64,000 nt of DNA from assembly GCA_902769525.1 (NCBI GenBank), contig CACXPG010000001.1:215827-279826 (forward strand), given 5' to 3'. Below, piece after piece: positions 7,866 through 16,220 of the stretch. The position numbers and the translations under genes are program-made. The notes under the pieces were generated by a model. It saw nothing but the letters and a program-made list of their open reading frames with translations, was not told where the DNA came from and made no database searches. The stretch comes from an uncultured Bacteroidia bacterium (lineage in GTDB: Bacteria; Bacteroidota; Bacteroidia; Bacteroidales; UBA932). How positions within the stretch are numbered: the stretch's first letter is position 1; each line of letters opens with the position of its first letter.

Positions 7866-8414
7866 TTAGAAGGCATAAGCCAGACCAACAGTGAATGCGT
7901 TTCTGTGGTTCTTGATATCTGTATCAGCAGCCTTGAGAACGCCCCAGTCATATCCAGCCCTGAGTTCAAAATGCTCAGCGAACCTTACACCGGCCATTGC
8001 GCCGAGCTGAAGGTCAAAGCGCTTGAAAGCACCATCCTCGAAAGGATCGTCAGAACCTCCTACTCCACATACAACGCTTGGACCTGCTCCAACAAAGATG
8101 GTAGCAGCGTCTGCTACTTCAAATGAGTAGTTTACGTGAACAGGAACCCTGAAGTAGTATATATCTGTAGAGATATCGTGAGCCTTGAACTTGATGTAAT
8201 CGAAAAGAAGACCAGGTTCAATTGAAAGGCCGATATCGCTGATAGGAGCCTCATAAAGACCGCCAACATAGAAACCGTTGCCGTCATAAGAAGCAGTAAG
8301 ATGACTTTCGCTGAATGAAATTTTGCTGTTCAGATAGCCTGCGCTGATCTTGAACTGTGCAGAAGCACTGTAACCGATAAACAGCAGTGCTGCCAAAACT
8401 AATAATTTCTTCAT
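7866..8414 (-). CDS. Outer-membrane beta-barrel protein (OmpX/OmpW-like)
   Basis: This 182-residue protein has a Sec signal peptide (MKKLLVLAALLFIGYSASAQ, cleavage after SAQ). About eight amphipathic strands follow, ending in AFTVGLAYAF, whose terminal Phe is the typical signal for barrel insertion. The alternation of aromatic and polar residues and the GAGPSVVCGVG turn suit the small porin-like barrel family of Bacteroidota. It lies 15 bp downstream of the GlsB-type gene and shares its promoter. No ligand can be predicted; structural or stress-related roles are usual for the family. Confidence 0.8.
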   Translation of the reverse strand: MKKLLVLAALLFIGYSASAQFKISAGYLNSKISFSESHLTASYDGNGFYVGGLYEAPISDIGLSIEPGLLFDYIKFKAHDISTDIYYFRVPVHVNYSFEVADAATIFVGAGPSVVCGVGGSDDPFEDGAFKRFDLQLGAMAGVRFAEHFELRAGYDWGVLKAADTDIKNHRNAFTVGLAYAF

Positions 8415-8429
8415 AAAACTGATGTTAAA

Positions 8430-8687
8430 TTACTTAAATGCTTTCTTTACAAAATTCCAGATGGCCAGGAGGATTACAGCACCTATAACAGCGCTTACAA
8501 TCTGTCCATACCACTGAGCCCAGAAAGGACTGGTGGCGCCAAGTTTGCCAAGCAGCCAGCCACCGACAAAACCGCCGGCAAGACCGATAAGAATGTTCCA
8601 GATAAGACCGCCTTTGTCTTTGGATACGAAGAAGCCGGAAAGCCAGCCTGCTACTGCTCCGATTAGCAATGTGATAATAATGTTCAT
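8430..8687 (-). CDS. GlsB/YeaQ/YmgE family membrane protein
   Basis: This is an 85-residue, strongly hydrophobic protein with three membrane segments and the glycine pattern of the transglycosylase-associated family (GAVAGWLSGFF, then LIGLAGGFVGGWLLG, then a C-terminal segment ending NFVKKAFK). Members are small inner-membrane proteins linked to envelope stress. The link to stress is family knowledge, not visible here. It is the first gene of a two-gene unit with the outer-membrane barrel, under the TATCTTTG promoter at 8714-8721. Confidence 0.85.
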   Translation of the reverse strand: MNIIITLLIGAVAGWLSGFFVSKDKGGLIWNILIGLAGGFVGGWLLGKLGATSPFWAQWYGQIVSAVIGAVILLAIWNFVKKAFK

Positions 8688-8713
8688 GGTACTAGTTTTT
8701 AAAACGTGATAAA

Positions 8714-8721
8714 CAAAGATA
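8714..8721 (-). promoter_or_regulatory. Bacteroidota -7 element for the GlsB-type gene
   Basis: TATCTTTG on the minus strand matches TAnnTTTG and lies 26 bp before the ATG at 8687. No convincing -33 TTTG was found at the right distance. Confidence 0.5.
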
Positions 8722-8741
8722 CGGAAATTCCCGGTCTCTTC

Positions 8742-10109
8742 CTATTCAGTAATCACGATTTTGATAACCAGCGGGCATTCAATGGCTGACATCTCCAAAA
8801 CAGGATCCTTCTCGGAAGGGAAAGTCTTGACCTCCCTGGATGCTATATTGTAATGTGTTCCGACAAGAGCTGCCTTAGGGACATAGGTGCGGAGAATGAT
8901 AACCCTGTTGTTTTCGTTACTGTAGGCCATCAGCACCTTGCTGCCAGGGCCGGTAATGATACCATGTACCATCTTCTTTCTTGGAGTAGCCTCAATCTCG
9001 GATTCTTTGTATCCAAGCTTTTCAAGGGCTGAGGTAAGGTCATACTCATAGGTCTTTCTGGTAATGGATCCGTCTGGGTTTTCCTGGATGAAATCAGAAA
9101 CCTTCAGGTTGAGGGTAACCGTATCCCTATAACGGCTGTACCATACCATCTCTACAGGGAATACTGAACGGCCACCGTAACGGTCAAACGCGTGAACCTT
9201 GCCCTTTACTGTAAGGGTGTTGAACTTGGTGGTGTCCATAAGAGCCTGCCATTCAGGCTTGGAAGTGTCCGGAAGGAACTTTACATAAGCTGAATCGCGA
9301 TGAGGCTCAAAGATAACAATAGAGTCTGCCTTTGAGTTGCCCTCCCATACGAATGAAGATATGTATTTGGTAGAGTATGTGCGGGTGTCGTTCTTGTCCT
9401 TTTCGTTAACATACAGGCGACGGTCAAAAGAAACGGCGATAGATCCAAGAGACACCTCCCAAGTGCTCACGGTTTCCTCAGGGTCGGAGCCAGGAACGAC
9501 TGTTGTCTTGACGTCTCCGTGGGTAACGTTGCCGCGGATGAAGCTCCACTTGGTAAGTCCCTCTTCAGGAGTAGGCATCATCACCAGGCTGAAAGGAGTT
9601 GAGCTAACATACTGGATCTTCTCCTCTTTGTCCTTGTAGCCGCCTACGAGAGAGAAAATGTCATCCTCGATCATGTTACGGGTCTCTGTGCTCTTCATCC
9701 TTATGAAGTACTGGCCCTCCATATCCTCTTTTGCCTCGTTCTGGGTAACGCCCATCGAGTCAATCTTGAAGTTGGTGGACTCGGTAATGTAGGAAGCCAT
9801 TGTCTCTGGAGTGTAGATGAACCTCTTGGCAGACATGTTGTCAAGAACAACCATATCCTGGGTAAACGGAATTCCGGAAGGGTTTACACGGAAAATCACC
9901 GCATAAGGAAGTCCCTTTGACACTGTGTCGTGCTGAGCATAGCTCACAAAACCGAAAACCTGGTCGCTGATCTTCAGGCCTGTTACGGCATCCTTGAGGT
10001 CATCGATATTGTTTTCAATTTCGGTTGTGTCCTTGTCGTAGATTTCTGTTTTATCGCATCCTGCCATCACGAATAAAGAGATGGCAATAAGCAGAAGATA
10101 CTTTTTCAT
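8742..10109 (-). CDS. Lipoprotein of unknown function
   Basis: This 455-residue protein has a lipoprotein signal peptide (MKKYLLLIAISLFVMAGC, lipobox MAGC, Cys18). A short helical, acidic N-terminal stretch (DTTEIENNIDDLKDAVTGLK) follows, resembling the coiled segment of many Bacteroidetes surface lipoproteins, and then a long beta-rich region. I recognise no catalytic motif. It may be surface-exposed. It follows the small exported gene by 25 bp, so the two are probably cotranscribed and face the divergent TPR-AraC regulator gene. A structural or ligand-binding role is a guess. Confidence 0.7.
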   Translation of the reverse strand: MKKYLLLIAISLFVMAGCDKTEIYDKDTTEIENNIDDLKDAVTGLKISDQVFGFVSYAQHDTVSKGLPYAVIFRVNPSGIPFTQDMVVLDNMSAKRFIYTPETMASYITESTNFKIDSMGVTQNEAKEDMEGQYFIRMKSTETRNMIEDDIFSLVGGYKDKEEKIQYVSSTPFSLVMMPTPEEGLTKWSFIRGNVTHGDVKTTVVPGSDPEETVSTWEVSLGSIAVSFDRRLYVNEKDKNDTRTYSTKYISSFVWEGNSKADSIVIFEPHRDSAYVKFLPDTSKPEWQALMDTTKFNTLTVKGKVHAFDRYGGRSVFPVEMVWYSRYRDTVTLNLKVSDFIQENPDGSITRKTYEYDLTSALEKLGYKESEIEATPRKKMVHGIITGPGSKVLMAYSNENNRVIILRTYVPKAALVGTHYNIASREVKTFPSEKDPVLEMSAIECPLVIKIVITE

Positions 10110-10134
10110 AGACTCTGTATTATTTAATTGTTAA

Positions 10135-10599
10135 TTATTCCATTACTGGCACGCTTCTTCCGGCTTTCTTGAAAAGATCCTTGTAGAAGCTGTTTTCTAT
10201 CACCTTACGGATGCAGGTGTTGGTTGCCTTGTAACCATTGAACATGGTAGCGTCGGCTTTGATCTTATCTCCCTTCCAGAGAACATTTGAGTCCTTGTCC
10301 AGTACGGAAGGAGTCATCCAGGTACGAGGGCTGTTGAAAACCACCTTCTTCCTGGTCTCGACGCGAAGAATGAAATCAGCCTCTTCTGCAGTCTCCACTG
10401 CTGTCCACTGGCCGGCATTTGAGAATTCACGAATAACGTCAGCCACTTCGTCTGCAGGAATAGGATGTTCATTGTCGTTGACAATCTGCACAAACACTTT
10501 GTTGCCGGCGGCAACGGCTTCTGACAGGGAAGTCTGGGCAAAAGCACTGGTTCCGGCGAAACCAAGCACTGCCATTAATGAAAGTACGAATTTTCTCAT
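10135..10599 (-). CDS. Small exported protein of unknown function
   Basis: The chosen ATG at 10599 begins MRKFVLSLMAVLGFAGTSAF, a clear signal peptide cleaved after FAQ; a longer frame from 10629 adds residues with no signal character and overlaps the promoter. The mature part of about 130 residues contains a repeated alpha/beta pattern (VFVQIVNDNEHPIP, then WTAVETAEEADFILRVETRK). This resembles the small periplasmic domains that measure or present proteins, but no family was recognised with confidence. It is the first gene of the unit with the lipoprotein at 8742 and lies back to back with the TPR-AraC regulator, which may control it. Confidence 0.7.
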   Translation of the reverse strand: MRKFVLSLMAVLGFAGTSAFAQTSLSEAVAAGNKVFVQIVNDNEHPIPADEVADVIREFSNAGQWTAVETAEEADFILRVETRKKVVFNSPRTWMTPSVLDKDSNVLWKGDKIKADATMFNGYKATNTCIRKVIENSFYKDLFKKAGRSVPVME

Positions 10600-10626
10600 T
10601 TTACAGGATTTGTTATTAATAAATGA

Positions 10627-10634
10627 CAAAAGTA
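10627..10634 (-). promoter_or_regulatory. -7 element for the small exported gene
   Basis: TACTTTTG on the minus strand matches TAnnTTTG, 27 bp before the ATG at 10599, which supports that start over the longer frame. The -33 element is not clear. Confidence 0.5.
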
Positions 10635-10699
10635 TCGATTCTGACTTTTGTGCTTGGCCAAAAGACGCGACGGTTTCTTGTGGTTATGCGACAAAACGT

Positions 10700-10741
10700 G
10701 TCATTTTGGTCTATTTGTCAAAAAATGACGCCGTTTTGGTC
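10700..10741. promoter_or_regulatory. Likely operator between divergent promoters
   Basis: GTCATTTT (10700-10707) and AAAATGAC (10722-10729) form an 8-bp inverted repeat with a 14-bp spacer. The octamer TTTTGGTC also occurs twice in direct orientation, 30 bp apart (10704 and 10734). The site lies between the minus-strand promoter at 10627 and the plus-strand promoter at 10751, a natural place for autoregulation by the TPR-AraC protein. Confidence 0.45.
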
Positions 10742-10750
10742 GGGGTTGAG

Positions 10751-10758
10751 TAAATTTG
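10751..10758 (+). promoter_or_regulatory. -7 element immediately before the TPR-AraC gene
   Basis: TAAATTTG ends only 4 bp before the ATG at 10763. If used, the transcript would start at or within the start codon and be leaderless. Confidence 0.45.
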
Positions 10759-10762
10759 CAAT

Positions 10763-12466
10763 ATGAATCTTCTAAAAGCAATTAGACATATTTTTATCTT
10801 CTCTGGCACCGCTCTGGCTTGCCTTTGCTGCAGCCCTGACAAGGCGGATTCGAATAAAGTCTCCGGGAATAGCGACCCTCAGGCTATTTCCGAAGAATAC
10901 ATAAGAAACCTGGGCAAGACAGATATAGACGGGGCCATGTACAAAGTAACAGAAGGTGCTTCAAAGGGAATTTTCACGCCTCTGGAGGCAAATCTGCTTA
11001 GGGCAAAGCTCTTTTACCAATATTCCGAGGACTATGACCAGGCCCTGCAATGGTGCCAGGAAGCCCTTATGACCAAAGAAGCCCAGGAAGACAGTCTCAA
11101 AAGGCTGGAAGTGCTCCGGAATATCCAGACCATAACCCAGACCAAGAAAGACTATCCGGCAATGCTCTCGGCCTGCAGGCAAGGTCAGGATCTGGCCAGA
11201 AGCCTTGGTCTTGAACTGGACGGACTGGCTTTTGATTATGCCGTAGGAAGGTGCATGTACTACACAGGACAGCAGGAAGAAGGGCTGAGGGTTATGGAAG
11301 AATCCGTGGAAAAGGCCCTGAAGATGGTTAAAACCCAGAGTGAATACGGCCACTGGATTACGTGCATAGGAAATCTGACCAACACCTATGTAGGAGCGGA
11401 AAACTGGCAGAAAGCCGTCCAGAAATGCGACCAGCAGCAAAAGGTTCTTCAGGAAATGGCTCTGAAGTTTCCTCAAGACGACTTTTCAACGAACTGGGGA
11501 GACCGTGTGCTGTTCTACTCAAGAATCAACAAGGCTATCTCGCTTTGGGAACTTGGGCAGGCAAAACAGGCAGAGAACCTGTTTTCACAGGCCCTGAAGC
11601 AAGATTACGCTTCAACCTCTGACGGAGTGTTCCGCCAAAGCGGCTATTACGCAAAGACCGGGAGACCGGACAAGGTTACCGAGTGTCTGGAACTGTCCCC
11701 TTACTCAGGTAAGGATACCGTAGACAGAAGATATGTTTCCAGGCTGTCGAGACTGGAAGAAGCATACAGAATAGCCAAGGACTCCACGAACGCGAACCTT
11801 CTGGCTGAAAGAATCGCCGGCCTGAACAGGCAGATTGAGGAAATCGAAAGCAGGACCGTTGCTGCAGATGTCGAAGGTTACAAGTCCAGAAACTACAAGT
11901 TCAAGATCAATGACCTCTCTGCCACCCTGAAAACCAACAACATCATCCTGATAGCCCTCTCTGCCCTGATTCTTATTCTGCTGATAGCAGGAACAGCACA
12001 GTACATCAACAAATACAGAAGACGCAAGACAATAAATACCATACTGTCAGAGAATATCAAGATCAAGAAGGAAATAGAGACCCTTCGTTCCCTGATAGCC
12101 GTCCAGAATCCGAAAACCGAGGACAAAGACAGGCAGGTGTCTTCTCTTGTCAACATTTTCAAGGAAAAACAGTTCTTTCTCAACAAGATGATGTCAATTT
12201 CCATGGCAGCCGGACTTTTGGGCTGTTCACAGCGCGAACTCAGGCGTATGATTGAAGCAATCGAACCCGGGATGACCTTCCCTCGCTTTATCAGCAGCCT
12301 GAGAATCGACTATGCCAAATCGCTGATGGAAAAAGAACCGGCGCTGCCTGTTTCGGAGATAGCGGACCAGTCCGGCTTCTACAGCACAAGAACATTCCAG
12401 CGCACTTTCCTCGCCACTACGGGCCAGACTCCTAGTGATTATCGCTCAAAGCGGAAAAATGACTAA
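10763..12466 (+). CDS. TPR-sensor / AraC-type transcription regulator
   Basis: This 567-residue protein has three parts. An N-terminal export signal with a possible lipobox (ALACLCC) is followed by about 330 residues of tetratricopeptide-like helical hairpins (LRAKLFYQYSEDYDQALQWC and similar). A transmembrane helix comes near residue 390 (IILIALSALILILLIAGTAQ). A cytoplasmic linker then leads to a C-terminal AraC helix-turn-helix pair (LLGCSQRELRRMIE and PVSEIADQSGFYSTRTFQRT). This is the Bacteroidota design of a one-component regulator with a periplasmic protein-sensing domain. It is divergent from the exported protein and lipoprotein genes and upstream of a secreted peptidase gene; either could be its target. 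The repeats at 10700-10741 are candidate binding sites. Confidence 0.85.
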   Translation: MNLLKAIRHIFIFSGTALACLCCSPDKADSNKVSGNSDPQAISEEYIRNLGKTDIDGAMYKVTEGASKGIFTPLEANLLRAKLFYQYSEDYDQALQWCQEALMTKEAQEDSLKRLEVLRNIQTITQTKKDYPAMLSACRQGQDLARSLGLELDGLAFDYAVGRCMYYTGQQEEGLRVMEESVEKALKMVKTQSEYGHWITCIGNLTNTYVGAENWQKAVQKCDQQQKVLQEMALKFPQDDFSTNWGDRVLFYSRINKAISLWELGQAKQAENLFSQALKQDYASTSDGVFRQSGYYAKTGRPDKVTECLELSPYSGKDTVDRRYVSRLSRLEEAYRIAKDSTNANLLAERIAGLNRQIEEIESRTVAADVEGYKSRNYKFKINDLSATLKTNNIILIALSALILILLIAGTAQYINKYRRRKTINTILSENIKIKKEIETLRSLIAVQNPKTEDKDRQVSSLVNIFKEKQFFLNKMMSISMAAGLLGCSQRELRRMIEAIEPGMTFPRFISSLRIDYAKSLMEKEPALPVSEIADQSGFYSTRTFQRTFLATTGQTPSDYRSKRKND

Positions 12467-12471
12467 ATTTG
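12464..12471 (+). promoter_or_regulatory. -7 element for the S37 peptidase gene
   Basis: TAAATTTG overlaps the stop codon of the TPR-AraC gene and lies 40 bp before the ATG at 12512. It suggests the peptidase has its own promoter. Confidence 0.45.
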
Positions 12472-12511
12472 TTCTGTTTTGACAGTATTATCGCGATTAA
12501 AACCATTCGAC

Positions 12512-13954
12512 ATGAAGATAAGGACTTTGAGAAAAACTTTTGCTGTGGCATTTGCCTCAGCGATGATGTTGTTTGTCTGCTGCGGGAGCGCATTTGCCCA
12601 GAATGAGGATAGCCTCAGATATCTGGCGGGGCCGAGATTCGCCTCTTCCAATGTGGACTCCCTGGTGCTGGACGACTTTGCCTGGTGCAACAGGTATGTG
12701 ATGCCCGACCAGCAGTGGGCAAGATTTACGGACATAGAGAGAATTCCTGTGGCAAAGCAGCCGCAGGGCCATCTGAAGGCTAAATACAAGATGTTCATCA
12801 CCCAGCCGATAGACCACAAGCATCCGGAGAAGGGACTGTTCAGGCAGAGGGTGATTGTGGGATTTGCAAAATTTCAGGCCCCTACCGTGATCATCACCGA
12901 AGGATATACCGCCAAGTACGGAACCAACCCAAGATATGACGAGGAGCTGGCGTACCTGCTGCAGTGCAACTTCGTGCTGGTGGAGCACAGGTATTTCAAC
13001 GAGAGCGTGCCTTTCATGCAGGATGACTCCACGATTACCTGGGAAAAACTCAACTGGGACTATATGACCGCTGAGCAGGAAGCCGCAGACCTTCACGAGG
13101 TGAGGAAGGCCCTCAGCCATATCTTCTACGGGAAATGGGTAGCCACCGGCATCAGCAAGGGAGGCCAGAACTGCATGTGCTACACGATGTTCTACCCTAA
13201 GGACGTGGACGTGTCCGTTCCGTATGTGGGACCGGTTGCAAGAGCCCAGGAAGACGGAAGGCACGAGCCTTTCCTCAGGGATTCCACCGGAACCGCCGAG
13301 GACAGGGCCATCATCTTCAACTTCCAGAACGAGATACTCAAGAGAAGAGACGTTATGGAGAAAAAACTCGCCGAGTGGAGCGAAAAGAGCAAGATTTCCT
13401 ACAATATCACCATTCCTGAAGTCCTGGACTACTGCGTGCTGGAGTTCCCGTTCGCCTTCTGGCAGTGGGGAAGGAAAACTTCCACCATTCCTGCCGTTAC
13501 GGAATCTGACGACGTGCTGTTCAGGTACTTCGTTGACGCCGTCGGGCCAGACTACTTCCAGAGCTGGGACGACAACGCCCCGTTCTTCGTCCAGGCCGCC
13601 AAGGAACTCGGCTACTACGGATATGACACCAAGCCGTTCAAGGGCCTGCTGAAGATTAAGTCCGCAAAGGGATATCTGAGAAAGATCTTCCTGCCGGGCG
13701 GAAAGAAGTTCAAGTTCGACAAGACTCTCTACAAGAAGCTCACGAACTTTGTGGCCACGACAGACAACAAGATGATGTTCATCTACGGCGAATGGGACCC
13801 TTGGTCTTCCGTAAGGCCGCTCAGCCCAGGCCACGACAACATCAAGTTCTTCATCGCTCCGGGCGGAAGCCACAGGGCCAGGATCTCCAACCTCCCGCCT
13901 CAGATGAGGGACGAGGCCATCAAGACCCTCAAGGAGTGGCTTGGGATGAAGTAG
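12512..13954 (+). CDS. Secreted S37-type (PS-10) tripeptidyl aminopeptidase
   Basis: The ATG at 12512 begins MKIRTLRKTFAVAFASAMML, a signal peptide that ends before QNEDSL; the longer frame from a TTG at 12479 has no signal character. The 480-residue product is an alpha/beta hydrolase. The nucleophile elbow is TGISKGGQN, as in the S37 family (GxSKGGQ). An oxyanion-side segment EHRYFNESVPF comes before it, a probable catalytic Asp lies in FIYGEWDPWSSV, and the catalytic His in PGGSHRARI. S28 prolyl peptidases share the fold but have a different elbow. The enzyme probably acts in the periplasm or outside the cell, trimming peptides. It follows the TPR-AraC regulator, which may control it. Confidence 0.85.
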   Translation: MKIRTLRKTFAVAFASAMMLFVCCGSAFAQNEDSLRYLAGPRFASSNVDSLVLDDFAWCNRYVMPDQQWARFTDIERIPVAKQPQGHLKAKYKMFITQPIDHKHPEKGLFRQRVIVGFAKFQAPTVIITEGYTAKYGTNPRYDEELAYLLQCNFVLVEHRYFNESVPFMQDDSTITWEKLNWDYMTAEQEAADLHEVRKALSHIFYGKWVATGISKGGQNCMCYTMFYPKDVDVSVPYVGPVARAQEDGRHEPFLRDSTGTAEDRAIIFNFQNEILKRRDVMEKKLAEWSEKSKISYNITIPEVLDYCVLEFPFAFWQWGRKTSTIPAVTESDDVLFRYFVDAVGPDYFQSWDDNAPFFVQAAKELGYYGYDTKPFKGLLKIKSAKGYLRKIFLPGGKKFKFDKTLYKKLTNFVATTDNKMMFIYGEWDPWSSVRPLSPGHDNIKFFIAPGGSHRARISNLPPQMRDEAIKTLKEWLGMK

Positions 13955-13966
13955 CAGCATTTAGAA

Positions 13967-14914
13967 ATGCTTGGCTTCCTTTTCAAAGACATAGAACTCT
14001 CTGATTCGTCCTGGGTCAGGGAGCTGTTTTCCGTCCCCGACTTCAACTCGGAAGACTACAACTTCACCTACCAGTATCTGTGGAGGAACATTTTCAAGAG
14101 CAAGATTGCCAGGATCGGAGACCTCGCTCTGGTACAGTACAATATGGAAGGGCGCAGAAGCTACCTTATGCCCGTCGGCCGCGCGGAAGACAGCCAGGTT
14201 GCTGACCTTCTGAACTCGATGCTCGGCGATGAATCCCTTCTGGGCGAGGAAGGCAAGCTCGTCTTCTACGGTGTGCTGCCTTCCCAGCTGGACTTTCTGG
14301 AAAGGCATTTCAGCGGAAGATTCACGGCGGAACAGTTCCGTATGGGAGCAGACTACATCTACGATGCCGAATCGCTGAGAACCCTCCGCGGCAAGAAATA
14401 CCAGGCCAAGCGCAACTTCGCCAACGGCTTCAGAAGGCTCTACAACTGGACGTTCGAGCCTATCACTGAAGAAAACCTTGCCGAGTGCCGCCAGATGAAC
14501 GACGAATGGTGCCGAAGGAACGGCTGCGGAGAAAACTTCTGGAAGGCAAGCGAGTTCTGCGCAGTGAGAATCTCCCTCGACAACTACCGCGCCCTGGGGC
14601 TCGACGGCGGGCTCCTGAGGGTTGACGGAAATGTCGTGGCTTTCACGATCGGAGAAAGGGCAAGTTCCGACACCCTGCTGGTACACATAGAAAAAGCCCT
14701 CACTGAATATCGCGGAGCATACCAGGCCATGAGCCAGGAGTTCCTCAGCTATATGGACAAGACGCTGCGGGAGAGGGAAAACATTCCGGACGGAACACCC
14801 GCCTTCACCCTGGTAAACCGCGAAGACGACTCCGGAGACGAGAACCTCCGCAAAGCCAAACTGGAATATCACCCAATCGAGATAAAAGAAAAATACCTGG
14901 TCTCCCTTAAATAA
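13967..14914 (+). CDS. DUF2156 family protein (GNAT-like, MprF C-domain related)
   Basis: This 315-residue protein matches DUF2156. The segment LRGKKYQAKRNFANGFRRLY fits the family hallmark (LxGKKYxxKRNxxNxF). Earlier strands of a first GNAT-like lobe (PDFNSEDYNFTYQYLWRN) and a C-terminal lobe ending in KYLVSLK complete it. The fold is shared with the aminoacyl-transferring part of phosphatidylglycerol lysyltransferase, but no membrane domain is present, so the acceptor is unknown. It begins 12 bp after the peptidase stop and is likely cotranscribed. The 3' end overlaps by 8 bp the convergent ATPase gene. Confidence 0.8.
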   Translation: MLGFLFKDIELSDSSWVRELFSVPDFNSEDYNFTYQYLWRNIFKSKIARIGDLALVQYNMEGRRSYLMPVGRAEDSQVADLLNSMLGDESLLGEEGKLVFYGVLPSQLDFLERHFSGRFTAEQFRMGADYIYDAESLRTLRGKKYQAKRNFANGFRRLYNWTFEPITEENLAECRQMNDEWCRRNGCGENFWKASEFCAVRISLDNYRALGLDGGLLRVDGNVVAFTIGERASSDTLLVHIEKALTEYRGAYQAMSQEFLSYMDKTLRERENIPDGTPAFTLVNREDDSGDENLRKAKLEYHPIEIKEKYLVSLK

Positions 14915-16034
14915 TGCCCTTGTACTTTAGCCAAAGTGCAAAGAATTTGTCATAAGGAGAATACGCGCCCTTTTCGTATGTTATGAAATCTCTGTCCAGA
15001 AGACCTTTTATGGCTGAGGAAACACTGCTTGCTGAAGGGAGTTTATGCCTTTTCAAGAATCGGATTCCCGTAACTTCCTTTGCACTTCCGTCCCTGGCAA
15101 TAGCCAAGAATACATCTTCTTGTTTATCCGGCATTTGATACAGCAAGGCCTCGTATGTGTCTGAAGACAATTTCAAAATGAACTCAATGGCTTCGTCAAC
15201 CATTGAAACGGTACAGGTTCCACCGTTTTCAGTTCTGGAAAACAGTATGTTCAAGATCCGGTGCATATAGCTGGTGACACCTGAAAACCTCTCATAAATA
15301 TCCGAAACAACGTTCCTTTCCAGGTGTTTTCCGTTCTCTTCAAATTTCTTTGCCGCAAAATCTGTATAGACTTTCAGGTCAAGGGGATGAAGATTGATAA
15401 TTGTCACCGACTGGTAGAACGGTCTGGACGGAGATGTGAAGATGCCGTTCATAAGATGCCTCTGTGAGCCGGAAAAGATGAAATGAGCGTTTGTGCATCG
15501 CTGGACGTATGTCCTTAGGGTTGCTTCTATAGTCTGGTCTGAGTATTTTGTGATTTGCTGGAATTCATCTATAGCCACAAGGCAAGGCTTGTCTGCTTTG
15601 TTGAAGTATTCAAAAATCTCGTCAAGAGTTATTGACGGATTCTCCAGGGTTCCAAGACCTACACCCCAAACCGGATTTCCGTTGTTGTCAAATGTTATCT
15701 CGGATCTCAGCGATGAAAGAATGTCCAAAAACTTTTTCCAGACAGGCTTTCCCTTTGGCCTAAGTTCATCCACTACAGCCTTCCCCAGCAGATTCACAAA
15801 GTCGCTGAGATTCTTGGTTGCATAAATATCCACAACAAAACAATGATAGTTTTTCTTAATTTCCTTGTTGTCAAAAACGTGGTATATCAAGTCTGTTTTG
15901 CCGAGCCTGCGGGGAGAAATCAGTGCAATATTATTCTCGTTGAGCAACAAGTTTTGCATTATCTCGGTTTCTTCCTTGCGGTCACAAAAATATTGTTTCC
16001 CGGCATAACCATTTGTCACAAAAGGATTTCTCAT
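14907..16034 (-). CDS. Archaeal-type ATPase (AAA, MNS clade) with winged helix
   Basis: The ATG at 16034 begins MRNPFVTNGYAGKQYFCDR, the standard N-terminus of this family; the 13 residues of the longer frame add nothing. The protein has Walker A ISPRRLGKTD, Walker B CLVAIDEFQ, a sensor segment HFIFSGSQRHLM and a C-terminal winged-helix region (SSVSSAIKGLLDRDFITYEK). Length (375 residues) is normal. These STAND-like or archaeal ATPases are widespread, self-standing genes in Bacteroidales without a proven role. The gene is isolated, convergent to DUF2156, and preceded by a TACATTTG promoter with a large palindromic array over its upstream part. A cell-state or toxin-like role is only a guess. 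Confidence 0.85.
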   Translation of the reverse strand: MRNPFVTNGYAGKQYFCDRKEETEIMQNLLLNENNIALISPRRLGKTDLIYHVFDNKEIKKNYHCFVVDIYATKNLSDFVNLLGKAVVDELRPKGKPVWKKFLDILSSLRSEITFDNNGNPVWGVGLGTLENPSITLDEIFEYFNKADKPCLVAIDEFQQITKYSDQTIEATLRTYVQRCTNAHFIFSGSQRHLMNGIFTSPSRPFYQSVTIINLHPLDLKVYTDFAAKKFEENGKHLERNVVSDIYERFSGVTSYMHRILNILFSRTENGGTCTVSMVDEAIEFILKLSSDTYEALLYQMPDKQEDVFLAIARDGSAKEVTGIRFLKRHKLPSASSVSSAIKGLLDRDFITYEKGAYSPYDKFFALWLKYKGII

Positions 16035-16051
16035 ATATCTTCCATTTTCCG

Positions 16052-16132
16052 CAAATGTATAAAAAATTCTCATTACTAAAAAATAATTATCATAAAATGA
16101 TTATCACTTTTTGATAATCATAAAATGATAAT
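16052..16132 (-). promoter_or_regulatory. Promoter with nested palindromes ahead of the ATPase gene
   Basis: TACATTTG (minus strand, 16052-16059) fits TAnnTTTG. Upstream, 16086-16132 holds two near-perfect palindromes of the type ATTATCATAAAATGAT and TGATAATCATAAAATGATAA, which together form a larger inverted repeat around CTTTT. The array begins about 27 bp upstream of the -7 element, over and beyond the -33 region, as expected for a repressor or for autoregulation by the ATPase. Confidence 0.6.
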
Positions 16133-16188
16133 GTCTTTTGAGAGACAGGCCCGGTGTTGAAGGAGTTTACGGAATCTGTTCAAAACAT

Positions 16189-16196
16189 TATCTTTG
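16189..16196 (+). promoter_or_regulatory. -7 element for the exported protein gene
   Basis: TATCTTTG lies 24 bp before the ATG at 16221. A TTTA 19 bp upstream is a weak match to the -33 TTTG. Confidence 0.45.
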
Positions 16197-16220
16197 TTAA
16201 TAGTATTGAACTGATATGAT

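Noticed and set aside
12557..13960. Long minus-strand frame of 467 codons opposite the S37 peptidase
   Set aside because: It is the antisense of a well supported gene with signal peptide and catalytic motifs. The predicted protein is low in complexity of motifs and has no family likeness.
13961..14872. Minus-strand frame of 303 codons opposite DUF2156
   Set aside because: The plus strand has the DUF2156 hallmark; the opposite frame is a shadow.
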